Source: Oscillospiraceae bacterium (lineage in GTDB: Bacteria; Bacillota; Clostridia; UBA1381). Taken from it: a DNA stretch of 19,049 nucleotides. Below, piece by piece: positions 7,186-14,249 of this stretch. The notes below the pieces were generated by a model. That model was not told the origin of the DNA and made no database searches. It saw nothing but the letters and a program-made list of their open reading frames with translations. Every line of letters begins with the position of its first letter. Positions within the stretch are counted from its first letter, which is position 1. A program made the translations under genes and the position numbers. Location of the stretch: NCBI GenBank assembly GCA_015068545.1, contig SVKH01000009.1:1-19049 (forward strand), given 5' to 3'.

Positions 7186-8714
7186 ATAATATAAGAGTAT
7201 CGCTGGACTCTCAGCTAACAAAGGCCCATATTGCAAAAAAGATTGGTATTGGCGAAAATTATATAGATAGTTTTATTGTTCTTAAAAAGGCTATTGATGC
7301 ACGAAAGAAGAGTGATGTTCACTACGCTTACACAGTAGCTGTAAAAACAACTAAAAAAATAAGTGGCTATGATATTTTTAATAGGGAAGAATATAAATTC
7401 CCAAAAGGAAAGTCCCTTGATAATAGACCGGTAATTGTGGGTATGGGACCTTGTGGCTTATTTGCAGGATTAGTGCTTGCAGAGGCTGGATATGCACCTA
7501 TAATAATAGAACGAGGTGCAGATATTGATACCAGAAAAAACAAGGTTGATTCCTTTTGGAAAACCGGCGAATTGGATATCCGTACAAATGTTCAGTTTGG
7601 AGAAGGTGGTGCAGGTACGTTTTCCGACGGCAAGCTGAATAGTGGCATCCACGATAAAAGATGCCAGTTTGTTTTGGATACTTTTGCAAAGTATGGTGCA
7701 AATGAAGAAATAGTTTACACTGCAAAGCCTCATATAGGCACAGATGTCCTTGCAGAAGTTGTTAAAAATATGAGAAACGCAATTATAGATAATGGTGGAG
7801 AAGTGCGTTTTCAAACAACTCTTACTAAAGTTATTACCCGAAACAAAAAAGTTACTGGAATAATTGTAAAAAATGAAAACGAAGAATATGAAATAGAAAC
7901 CGACAAGCTGATTCTAGCTATCGGACATTCTGCAAGGGATACATATAGCATGATAAAAAACATAGGTGCAGATATGGAGCAGAAGAATTTCTCGGTTGGT
8001 GTGCGAATTGAACACAAGCAGGATATGATAAACGAAAGCCAGTACGGAACTTTTAAAAAGTATCTTGGCGCTGCTGATTACAAATTGTCTGCACACTTTG
8101 ATAATGGGCGCAGCGCGTATACGTTCTGTATGTGTCCGGGAGGAGTTGTAGTTGCCTCATCATCCGAGGAAGGCACAGTAGTAACTAACGGAATGAGCTA
8201 TTCAAAAAGAGATGGAGAAAATGCAAACAGCGCTCTTTTGGTAAATGTAACCACAGATGATTTTGGATCGGATGATCCTTTGGCTGGAGTTTACTTTCAG
8301 GAAAAAATAGAAAAAAAAGCTTTTAAACTTGCCGGAAATAGCTATAAAGCTCCTGCTCAGTATTTGAGCGATTTTATCGGCACAAAAGCGAGTACAAAAG
8401 TGATACCGACGTATAAGCCTGGGGTAACATTTTGCGATATTTCCAAAGTATTTCCTGATTTTGTGACTGATACTTTAAAAAAGTCTGTGCTAGAATTTGA
8501 TAAAAAAATCAAAGGCTTTGCGGACGGGGGAGCTATTTTGACAGCTCCTGAAACAAGAAGTTCTGCACCGGTTAGAATTTTAAGAGATAAGGAATCTCTT
8601 ATGTCAAATATTTCCGGATTGTATCCGGCAGGTGAAGGCGCAGGATATGCAGGTGGGATTATGAGTGCTGCTGTGGATGGAATTAAGGTGGCAGAGGTAT
8701 TGGTTAAGGAGTAG
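7173..8714 (+). CDS. COG2509-type FAD-dependent protein, 513 aa
   Basis: This is a predicted cytoplasmic FAD-dependent dehydrogenase-like protein of the conserved COG2509 family, whose substrate is unknown. With the GTG start it begins VYKVNNIRVSLDSQLTKAHI (first residue read as Met), the family's conserved small N-terminal domain. The FAD-binding loop VGMGPCGLFAGLVLAEAG is near 89-106, and FGEGGAGTFSDGKL, a family signature, near 142-155. The C-terminal FAD contact is AGEGAGYAGGIMSAAVDG. Length is normal. It overlaps the preceding flavoprotein by 13 bases, and the next gene's ribosome site overlaps its last codons. The pairing of two FAD proteins behind a transporter-like gene suggests a shared but undetermined redox task; that link is inference. 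Confidence 0.9.
   Translation: MYKVNNIRVSLDSQLTKAHIAKKIGIGENYIDSFIVLKKAIDARKKSDVHYAYTVAVKTTKKISGYDIFNREEYKFPKGKSLDNRPVIVGMGPCGLFAGLVLAEAGYAPIIIERGADIDTRKNKVDSFWKTGELDIRTNVQFGEGGAGTFSDGKLNSGIHDKRCQFVLDTFAKYGANEEIVYTAKPHIGTDVLAEVVKNMRNAIIDNGGEVRFQTTLTKVITRNKKVTGIIVKNENEEYEIETDKLILAIGHSARDTYSMIKNIGADMEQKNFSVGVRIEHKQDMINESQYGTFKKYLGAADYKLSAHFDNGRSAYTFCMCPGGVVVASSSEEGTVVTNGMSYSKRDGENANSALLVNVTTDDFGSDDPLAGVYFQEKIEKKAFKLAGNSYKAPAQYLSDFIGTKASTKVIPTYKPGVTFCDISKVFPDFVTDTLKKSVLEFDKKIKGFADGGAILTAPETRSSAPVRILRDKESLMSNISGLYPAGEGAGYAGGIMSAAVDGIKVAEVLVKE
8706..8711 (+). promoter_or_regulatory. Ribosome site supporting a TTG start at 8721
   Basis: AAGGAG at 8706-8711 is nine bases upstream of TTG 8721. The first in-frame ATG (8754) has no comparable site, so the TTG start is preferred. 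Confidence 0.65.
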
Positions 8715-8720
8715 ATACAC

Positions 8721-9893
8721 TTGAATAAGTATTTTACTAAAATTGAAAAGGATATGCAGGAAAGATATTTCCCGGCACTAAAGCTTAGTGGTGTTAGTGG
8801 TGTCATTTTTGATAGCGATAATGTATTTAGATCTTCCTTGAGTTATGCTAATAAATACAATCTGGATGCTTGGGTAAAAGTGGAAAAAACCACATCAGAA
8901 AATATTGCTTATATGGATTATGATTCGTCGGGTATAGTTTATGAGGATTCTTCTGTTTTTTACACAAGTCTAGATATTCTAAAGGAAACTGCAGGGTCAA
9001 TGCCGGAAAATAGTAATGTTTCGGGATATATTATAAAATACCCTAATTTTCGAGGTGTAATCTGGGATAAAAGTTTTGCAGAGGACTTTTATAAAGAGTA
9101 TTCCAACTACATTGAAGATTACTTATATCTTTTATTTGAACCTTATGAAAAGCAAGCACCATTCAGATACTGGTATATGGAAAACTGTCAGAAATTTATA
9201 TACAAAAAGTACATATCGCCTATATTAAGGTGGGCAAAGAGAGTGAACATAAATGTTTGTTTTGATGTAGGTGATGAGCAGACATACTTTCTTCAAATGG
9301 AAAAGGGTGTGTTTTTGCTTGATCTTATTGAAAAAGGTGTTTCTGTTTACGCAAATCATAAGAAAAACTGTATATACGAAACAGGCATTATAATGTCAAA
9401 GTACGGCAAAAACTGTTTTTTAGCAGCCAGTGAGCCTGACGATAATTTACGTGATCTTGATATTAATGTTGTGTCCCAATCTATACCGCAGACTGAAGGT
9501 GATATAATTTCTAAAAGTCACATTCTTCTTGTAAGGTGTGAGAGAGGCGTGGCAGAAAGATTTGCAAAATATAAAAATCCGCTTGACGATTCAAATGAAT
9601 GCGCAGCTCTTGATGCTTCGTTTGAGGGTACATATTACTGCGATATGTTATATGAAAAAGGATTTAGTTTTGAAGTTACCTCGGAAAAGTATTTTGAAAA
9701 GTATACATCATATAAGAATAAAGTTCTTACATATAAAGGTGTAATAGTCGATCAGATTTTACTGTGCAAAAGCTGTGTGTTTTCTAAAAAGGGCATTAGT
9801 ATTTTAAATAGAGTATCAAAAGACGGAATATGCGTTAATAACATCAGTTTAATAGATATACTGGAATCAAGTTTGCTACAAGGAGAAGAATAA
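8721..9893 (+). CDS. Uncharacterised 390-aa protein, possibly a diverged TIM-barrel glycosidase-like fold
   Basis: I do not recognise this protein with confidence. It starts at TTG with AAGGAG nine bases upstream. It has no signal peptide or membrane segment, so it should be cytoplasmic. It is rich in Tyr, Phe, Asp and Lys and has about ten Cys, several in the C-terminal half (VRCERG, NECAAL, LLCKSCVF, GICVNN), but no clean metal-binding CxxC pair arrangement. The stretch near 110-190 (PNFRGVIWD, EDYLYLLFEP, FIYKKYISPILRWAKR then NINVCFDVGDEQ) loosely recalls the middle of GH106/GH2-like rhamnosidase barrels, with an 'outer helix, W, then strand' rhythm. The expected catalytic acid pair is not evident, so this is weak inference. 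It sits between COG2509 (6-nt gap) and rluB (1-nt overlap, TAATG), so it is co-translated with them. Confidence 0.8.
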   Translation: MNKYFTKIEKDMQERYFPALKLSGVSGVIFDSDNVFRSSLSYANKYNLDAWVKVEKTTSENIAYMDYDSSGIVYEDSSVFYTSLDILKETAGSMPENSNVSGYIIKYPNFRGVIWDKSFAEDFYKEYSNYIEDYLYLLFEPYEKQAPFRYWYMENCQKFIYKKYISPILRWAKRVNINVCFDVGDEQTYFLQMEKGVFLLDLIEKGVSVYANHKKNCIYETGIIMSKYGKNCFLAASEPDDNLRDLDINVVSQSIPQTEGDIISKSHILLVRCERGVAERFAKYKNPLDDSNECAALDASFEGTYYCDMLYEKGFSFEVTSEKYFEKYTSYKNKVLTYKGVIVDQILLCKSCVFSKKGISILNRVSKDGICVNNISLIDILESSLLQGEE

Positions 9894-10618
9894 TGGGAGA
9901 TATTGTCAGATTACAAAAATATATTGCGATGTGCGGAGTGGCATCAAGGCGAGCGGCGGAAGAATTGATATCAGAAGGCAAGGTAAAGGTTAACGGAGAA
10001 AAGGTTATAGAGCAAGGCGTAAAGGTAGAGATTGGCTCTGATCGTGTAATGGTAAACGGCAAGGAAATTAAACCAGTGCAAAAGGATTACTATATCATGC
10101 TAAATAAGCCGGCAGGATATGTTTCCACTGTAAAAGACCAATTTGAAAGACCTACTGTAATTGACCTTTTAGGTGAAGAAGTATCCACTCGTATTTTCCC
10201 GGTGGGAAGGCTAGATTACGAAACAGAAGGTCTTCTTCTTATGACAAATGATGGTGACTTTACCTATAAGGTGACTCACCCGAAGCATAATATTGATAAA
10301 ACTTATATTGCAGTTATAAAAGGCGGAATAAGCATAAAGGGCTTGGCTGTTTTAAGGTCAGGAGTTACTCTGGATGACGGATTTAAAACTTCACCTGCTG
10401 AAGTTGAGATGCTAAATGCAGATAATGGACATACTGTAATTAAGATTACAATACATGAAGGTAAAAATCGTCAGGTAAGAAGAATGTTTGAGGCGGTAGG
10501 GTGCAGAGTGGTTGAGCTTCAAAGGATAAGTATAGGTAGAGTGGAACTAGGAAATCTCCCGCTTGGTAGATGGAGATACCTAACGTCACACGAGGTTAAT
10601 TACCTTAAGAATTTATAA
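9893..10618 (+). CDS. rluB: RsuA/RluB-family pseudouridine synthase, 241 aa
   Basis: It converts a specific uridine of ribosomal RNA to pseudouridine. Bacterial RluB modifies the peptidyl-transferase region of 23S rRNA, and this is the likely but not certain target. An N-terminal S4 RNA-binding domain (about 4-60: RLQKYIAMCGVASRRAAEEL, GKVKVNGEKV) precedes the catalytic domain. Asp108 in GRLDYETEGLLLMTNDG is the catalytic aspartate. The motif HEGKNRQVRRMFEAVG follows near the C-terminus. Length is standard. The ATG overlaps the previous stop by one base (TAATG), with AAGGAG inside the upstream gene. A terminator follows at 10627-10678, ending the five-gene run. RsuA or RluE/F specificity cannot be excluded from sequence alone. 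Confidence 0.93.
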   Translation: MGDIVRLQKYIAMCGVASRRAAEELISEGKVKVNGEKVIEQGVKVEIGSDRVMVNGKEIKPVQKDYYIMLNKPAGYVSTVKDQFERPTVIDLLGEEVSTRIFPVGRLDYETEGLLLMTNDGDFTYKVTHPKHNIDKTYIAVIKGGISIKGLAVLRSGVTLDDGFKTSPAEVEMLNADNGHTVIKITIHEGKNRQVRRMFEAVGCRVVELQRISIGRVELGNLPLGRWRYLTSHEVNYLKNL

Positions 10619-10626
10619 TATTACGT

Positions 10627-10678
10627 AAAATAACAGATAATATTCAAGAATTGATATTTATCTGTTATTTTTATTTTT
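10627..10678 (+). terminator. Rho-independent terminator after rluB
   Basis: A stem of at least 11 bp (AATAACAGATA / TATCTGTTATT, arms 10629-10639 and 10659-10669, extendable by flanking A-T pairs) is followed by TTTTTATTTTT. It ends the AI-2E-to-rluB transcript. The next 90 nt are AT-rich with no gene or recognisable element. Confidence 0.85.
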
Positions 10679-10771
10679 AATTAAGATTCTCATTAAAATA
10701 ACATTTAAATTTATCTTTTTTATGCAAAATATGATTTTTTTCTATAATTTGTGAAAAAAATATCAAAATGC

Positions 10772-10800
10772 TTGCAAAAATATCCAACATGTAGTATAAT
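10772..10800 (+). promoter_or_regulatory. Sigma-A promoter of the sodium-pump decarboxylase operon
   Basis: TTGCAA (10772-10777) is separated by exactly 17 nt from a perfect TATAAT (10795-10800). The predicted start near 10807 leaves a leader of about 70 nt before oadG. That leader is too short for a T-box or most riboswitches. Confidence 0.75.
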
Positions 10801-10877
10801 GTAAAATGAGGTAAATTTGGAATTAAAATTCATATAGATTTTGCCTGCTAAGCAGCTTGATGAAGGGAGGAGTATGA

Positions 10878-11156
10878 ATGGGAGCAGAAATTTCAAACGG
10901 ACTTGTTCTTGGAATGGGTATTGGCACAGTATTTATCGGTTTGATATGTCTGATTCTTATTTGCTATGTTACAGGTGCAATTTGCAAGCTATTTGCAAAG
11001 AATACTGATGTAGCAGAAAAGAAACCTACACCACCGGTAAGTGCAGCACCTATCCAGAACAAACAAGAAGTTCTTGCCGCAGCCTGCGCTGTAATTGCAG
11101 AGGAAATCGGCACCGAAGCAAACAATATCAAAGTAGTATCATTTAAAAGAGTATAA
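10878..11156 (+). CDS. oadG: OadG-family sodium pump decarboxylase gamma subunit, 92 aa
   Basis: This is the small membrane subunit that holds the Na+-pumping decarboxylase together, linking the carboxyltransferase to the membrane beta subunit. One transmembrane helix (about 10-37, ending ICYVTGAICKLF) is followed by a Pro/Ala-rich linker (KPTPPVSAAPIQ). A short C-terminal segment (EVLAAACAVIAEEIGTEANN) resembles the conserved tail of clostridial OadG-like proteins. The start follows a strong GGGAGGAG. It is the first gene of the operon, with a good promoter upstream. Small size and low conservation make the family call rest mainly on topology, tail and neighbours. Confidence 0.85.
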   Translation: MGAEISNGLVLGMGIGTVFIGLICLILICYVTGAICKLFAKNTDVAEKKPTPPVSAAPIQNKQEVLAAACAVIAEEIGTEANNIKVVSFKRV

Positions 11157-11161
11157 AGGAG
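11156..11161 (+). promoter_or_regulatory. Ribosome site that decides between two ATG starts of the biotin carrier gene
   Basis: AAGGAG ends three bases before ATG 11165 and nine bases before ATG 11171. The second spacing is near optimal, so 11171 is the better start. The two choices differ by only two residues (MK). Confidence 0.6.
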
Positions 11162-11170
11162 AAGATGAAA

Positions 11171-11524
11171 ATGAAAAAGTATAAGGTAAATGTAAACGGA
11201 ACTAGTTATGAAATCGAAATTGAATTGATGAGCGAATCAGAAGCATCAAGCGCAAAGGCAAGCGCTCCTGCTCAAGCTCCTGCTCAAAGTGCACCTGTTG
11301 TTGCCGGAGAAGGGGAACAAGTATCAGCTCCAATGCCAGGAACTATCCTTGATGTTAAGGTTAATGTTGGCGATACAGTTAAAAAAGGACAGGTTCTATT
11401 CATTCTTGAAGCTATGAAGATGGAAAACGAAATCATGGCTGGTGTTGACGGACAAATTACATCAGTTGGCGCTACAAAGGGTGCATCTGTTCAAACCGGC
11501 GATATGCTTTGCACAATTAAATAA
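11171..11524 (+). CDS. Biotin carboxyl carrier protein of the decarboxylase, 117 aa
   Basis: It carries the biotin that accepts CO2 from the carboxyltransferase and delivers it to the membrane beta subunit. The biotinyl domain (about 50-117) has the signature EAMKMENEI, with Lys83 as the expected biotinylated residue. It is preceded by an Ala/Pro/Ser-rich flexible linker (about 24-50, KASAPAQAPAQSAPVV) and an N-terminal beta segment (KKYKVNVNGTSYEIEIE). It starts 14 nt after oadG; an ATG at 11165 would add two residues. The biotin domain is encoded as a free protein, whereas Klebsiella-type OadA carries it at its C-terminus. It corresponds to MmdC of Veillonella-type systems, but the partner carboxyltransferase here is OadA-type. 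Confidence 0.93.
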   Translation: MKKYKVNVNGTSYEIEIELMSESEASSAKASAPAQAPAQSAPVVAGEGEQVSAPMPGTILDVKVNVGDTVKKGQVLFILEAMKMENEIMAGVDGQITSVGATKGASVQTGDMLCTIK

Positions 11525-11540
11525 TCGGGGGAATGGATAA

Positions 11541-12785
11541 ATGAGTACAGTAATGAATTTTATTCAGCAGACAGGCTTTTATATGCTTGCTGACGGTAAC
11601 TGGAATACAGTTATCATGGTAACAATTGCATGTGTGCTTTTGTACCTTGCTATTGTTAAACAATTTGAACCGCTTTTGCTTCTGCCTATCGCATTTGGTA
11701 TGCTTCTTACAAACCTTATCGGAGCTGAAGTTTACCATGAAGAGCTATTTGCAGGCGGACATGTACATTGGGATTTATTTGGCGGTGCCGCAAATGAATA
11801 CGGCAAAGTCATCACTCCCGGTCTAATTGATATTTTGTACTTAGGTGTTAAGCTTGGTATTTATCCATGTCTTATCTTCGTAGGCGTTGGTGCCATGACA
11901 GACTTTGGTCCGCTTATTGCAAATCCTAAGAGTTTGCTTTTGGGTGCTGCTGCTCAGCTTGGAATATTCGTTACATTCTTGGGCGTTAGAGAGTTGTTCC
12001 CGCTTATCCTTGGCTCAGAGGCTCTTCAGACACTTCTTGACGGAACAGTCCTTGAAAAGCTTGCAGCATCTGTTGGTATCATAGGCGGTGCAGACGGCCC
12101 TACAGCAATCTTCGTTACATCAAAGCTAGCTCCTAATTTCCTAGGACCTATCGCAATTGCTGCATATTCTTATATGGCTTTGGTTCCTGTAATTCAGCCT
12201 CCTATTATGAAGGCTCTTACAACTAAAAAGGAAAGACAAATCAGAATGACAGCACTAAGACAAGTTTCAAAGACAGAAAAGATTGTTTTCCCAATCATCG
12301 TTACTATCTTTGTTGCTTGGCTTGTTCCTTCAGCAGCTCCGCTTGTAGGTTGCTTGATGTTTGGTAACCTTTTAACAGAGTCAGGTGTTTGTGATAGACT
12401 TGCAAAGACAGTTCAAAACGAACTTATGAATATTGTAACAGTATTCCTAGGCTTGTCAGTTGGTGCAACTGCAACTGCTGCCACATTCTTGTCTCCTCTT
12501 ACAATATGTATTATTGCAATGGGTATTGTAGCATTTGGCATGGGTACAGCAGGTGGTGTGCTTCTTGCTAAGTTTATGAACCTATTCCTTAAAAATAAAA
12601 TCAATCCGCTTATCGGTAGTGCAGGTGTTTCTGCCGTTCCTATGGCTGCCCGTGTATCTCAAAAGGTTGGACAAAGCGAAGATCCTAAGAACTTCCTTCT
12701 AATGCACGCTATGGGACCTAACGTAGCAGGTGTTATCGGCTCTGCTATCGCGGCAGGTGTTCTTCTTGCATTGTTTGGTGCATGA
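11541..12785 (+). CDS. oadB: Sodium ion-translocating decarboxylase beta subunit, 414 aa
   Basis: This is the membrane subunit that decarboxylates carboxybiotin and exports Na+. It is a multi-spanning protein of the OadB/MmdB/GcdB family. Family-defining elements are IIGGADGPTAIF (Asp185 in GGADGPT corresponds to the essential Na+-site aspartate of OadB) and the C-terminal stretch with NPLIGSAGVSAVPMAARVSQ and HAMGPNVAGVIGSA, carrying the conserved Asn/Ser/Arg residues. The N-terminal region includes an extra hydrophilic piece (about 62-90, HEELFAGGHVHWDLFGGAAN) found in part of the family. The start lies 16 nt after the biotin carrier, behind GGGGG at 11527-11531. Beta subunits do not reveal the soluble substrate, so identity depends on the carboxyltransferase downstream. 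Confidence 0.95.
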   Translation: MSTVMNFIQQTGFYMLADGNWNTVIMVTIACVLLYLAIVKQFEPLLLLPIAFGMLLTNLIGAEVYHEELFAGGHVHWDLFGGAANEYGKVITPGLIDILYLGVKLGIYPCLIFVGVGAMTDFGPLIANPKSLLLGAAAQLGIFVTFLGVRELFPLILGSEALQTLLDGTVLEKLAASVGIIGGADGPTAIFVTSKLAPNFLGPIAIAAYSYMALVPVIQPPIMKALTTKKERQIRMTALRQVSKTEKIVFPIIVTIFVAWLVPSAAPLVGCLMFGNLLTESGVCDRLAKTVQNELMNIVTVFLGLSVGATATAATFLSPLTICIIAMGIVAFGMGTAGGVLLAKFMNLFLKNKINPLIGSAGVSAVPMAARVSQKVGQSEDPKNFLLMHAMGPNVAGVIGSAIAAGVLLALFGA

Positions 12786-12815
12786 TATTAAACCGTAAGC
12801 AGAAAGGAAAATACT

Positions 12816-14225
12816 ATGAGTAAATTATATATTACAGATACTATTCTTCGTGATGCCCACCAGTCTCAGGCTGCTACCAGAATGAAGACAGAGGATATGA
12901 TTCCTGCTTGTAAGCTTCTTGATCAAATCGGTTACTGGTCTGTTGAGTGTTGGGGTGGTGCTACATTCGATGCTTGTATGAGATTTTTGAATGAGGACCC
13001 ATGGGAAAGACTTAGAACTATCAAGGCAAATATGCCAAATACAAAGCTTCAAATGCTTTTTAGAGGTCAGAATATTTTGGGATATAAGCATTATGCTGAT
13101 GACGTTGTAGAGCAATTCTGCAAAAAGTCTATCGAAAACGGTATTGATGTTGTCAGAGTGTTTGATGCTCTGAATGATCCAAGAAACTTAGAAGCTGCTA
13201 TTAAGTTTGTTAAGGAATACGGCGGTCACTGTGAAACTGCTATCAGCTATACAGTTAGTCCTGTACATGATCTTGACTATTTCGTAAAGCTTTCTTGCGA
13301 GCTTGAAAAAATGGGTGCTGACTCTATTTGTATCAAGGATATGGCAAATCTGTTGCTTCCATACGATGCTTATAATCTTGTAAAGAAACTAAAGGAAAAC
13401 GTTGGTGTTCCTATTCATCTTCACACACACAACACAGCAGGTACAGGCGATATGACAAACCTTATGGCTGTTCAGGCTGGTGTAGATATTGTTGACTGTG
13501 CATTATCACCTCTTGCTAACGGTACATCTAATCCATCAACAGAGGCTATGGTAGCAACACTTCAAGGCACCGAAAGAGATACAGGTCTTGACCTTAAAAA
13601 ACTTTCAAAAGCAGCCGAACACTTTAGAAGTATTGCAGATAAGCTAAAGGCTGACGGTATATTAGATCCTAAGGTGTTGAATGTTGACCCTAACGCTTTA
13701 TTGTATCAGGTACCTGGCGGTATGCTTTCAAACCTTATTTCTCAGCTAAAGCAGCAAAATGCAGAAGATAAGTACTATGAGGTTCTTGCCGAAGTTCCAA
13801 GAGTAAGAAAGGACTGCGGTTATCCGCCACTAGTAACTCCTACAAGCCAGATTGTAGGTACTCAAGCTGTTCTTAACGTCCTCATGGGCAGATATAAAAT
13901 GATATCAAAAGAAACAAAAGCTATGCTTCGCGGCGAATATGGTAAATTACCGGGAGAAGTTAACGAAGAAGTTAGAAAGCTTGCAATAGGCGATGATAAG
14001 CCAATTACTTGTCGTCCTGCAGACCTTATCGAAGCTGAGCTTCCAAAATACAAAGAAGAAACTAAAGATTTCGCAAAATCTGATGAGGATGTGCTAAGTT
14101 ATGCACTTTTCCCACAGGTAGCTAAGAAATTCTTCGATATCCGCGACGGAAGAGTTGAAGCTCCGCAAGAAGCTAAACCTGCTGCTGGCGGTGTTCGTGA
14201 GATCTTTGTTCAAGATCTTTCATAA
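12816..14225 (+). CDS. oadA: Oxaloacetate decarboxylase-type carboxyltransferase (alpha) subunit, 469 aa, without biotin domain
   Basis: It transfers a carboxyl group from an oxo acid, probably oxaloacetate, to biotin on the carrier protein. The TIM-barrel carboxyltransferase domain is of the pyruvate carboxylase/OadA/transcarboxylase-5S type. Visible elements are TDTILRDAHQS (Asp13, metal ligand), LFRGQNILGY, ICIKDMANLL (Lys174, the position of the carbamylated lysine) and HLHTHNTAGT (His203 and His205, metal ligands). The C-terminal conserved domain ends near 460 with no MKM biotin motif. This matches the separately encoded biotin carrier two genes upstream. It is unrelated to MmdA, so a methylmalonyl-CoA substrate is unlikely although neighbours may be auto-named MmdB/C. 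It starts after AAAGG, 30 nt after oadB. Pyruvate carboxylase subunit B is an alternative name, but no biotin carboxylase is present in the window. Confidence 0.9.
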   Translation: MSKLYITDTILRDAHQSQAATRMKTEDMIPACKLLDQIGYWSVECWGGATFDACMRFLNEDPWERLRTIKANMPNTKLQMLFRGQNILGYKHYADDVVEQFCKKSIENGIDVVRVFDALNDPRNLEAAIKFVKEYGGHCETAISYTVSPVHDLDYFVKLSCELEKMGADSICIKDMANLLLPYDAYNLVKKLKENVGVPIHLHTHNTAGTGDMTNLMAVQAGVDIVDCALSPLANGTSNPSTEAMVATLQGTERDTGLDLKKLSKAAEHFRSIADKLKADGILDPKVLNVDPNALLYQVPGGMLSNLISQLKQQNAEDKYYEVLAEVPRVRKDCGYPPLVTPTSQIVGTQAVLNVLMGRYKMISKETKAMLRGEYGKLPGEVNEEVRKLAIGDDKPITCRPADLIEAELPKYKEETKDFAKSDEDVLSYALFPQVAKKFFDIRDGRVEAPQEAKPAAGGVREIFVQDLS

Positions 14226-14249
14226 AATATATTAAGGAGACGATTTAAA

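Noticed and set aside
9538..9744. A 68-codon plus-strand frame inside the unknown protein gene
   Set aside because: Shadow frame, Lys/Ile/His-biased, with no ribosome site.
10841..10856. CTGC-TAA-GCAG mini-dyad in the leader of the decarboxylase operon
   Set aside because: Only four pairs with a three-base loop, no T run, and easily due to chance.
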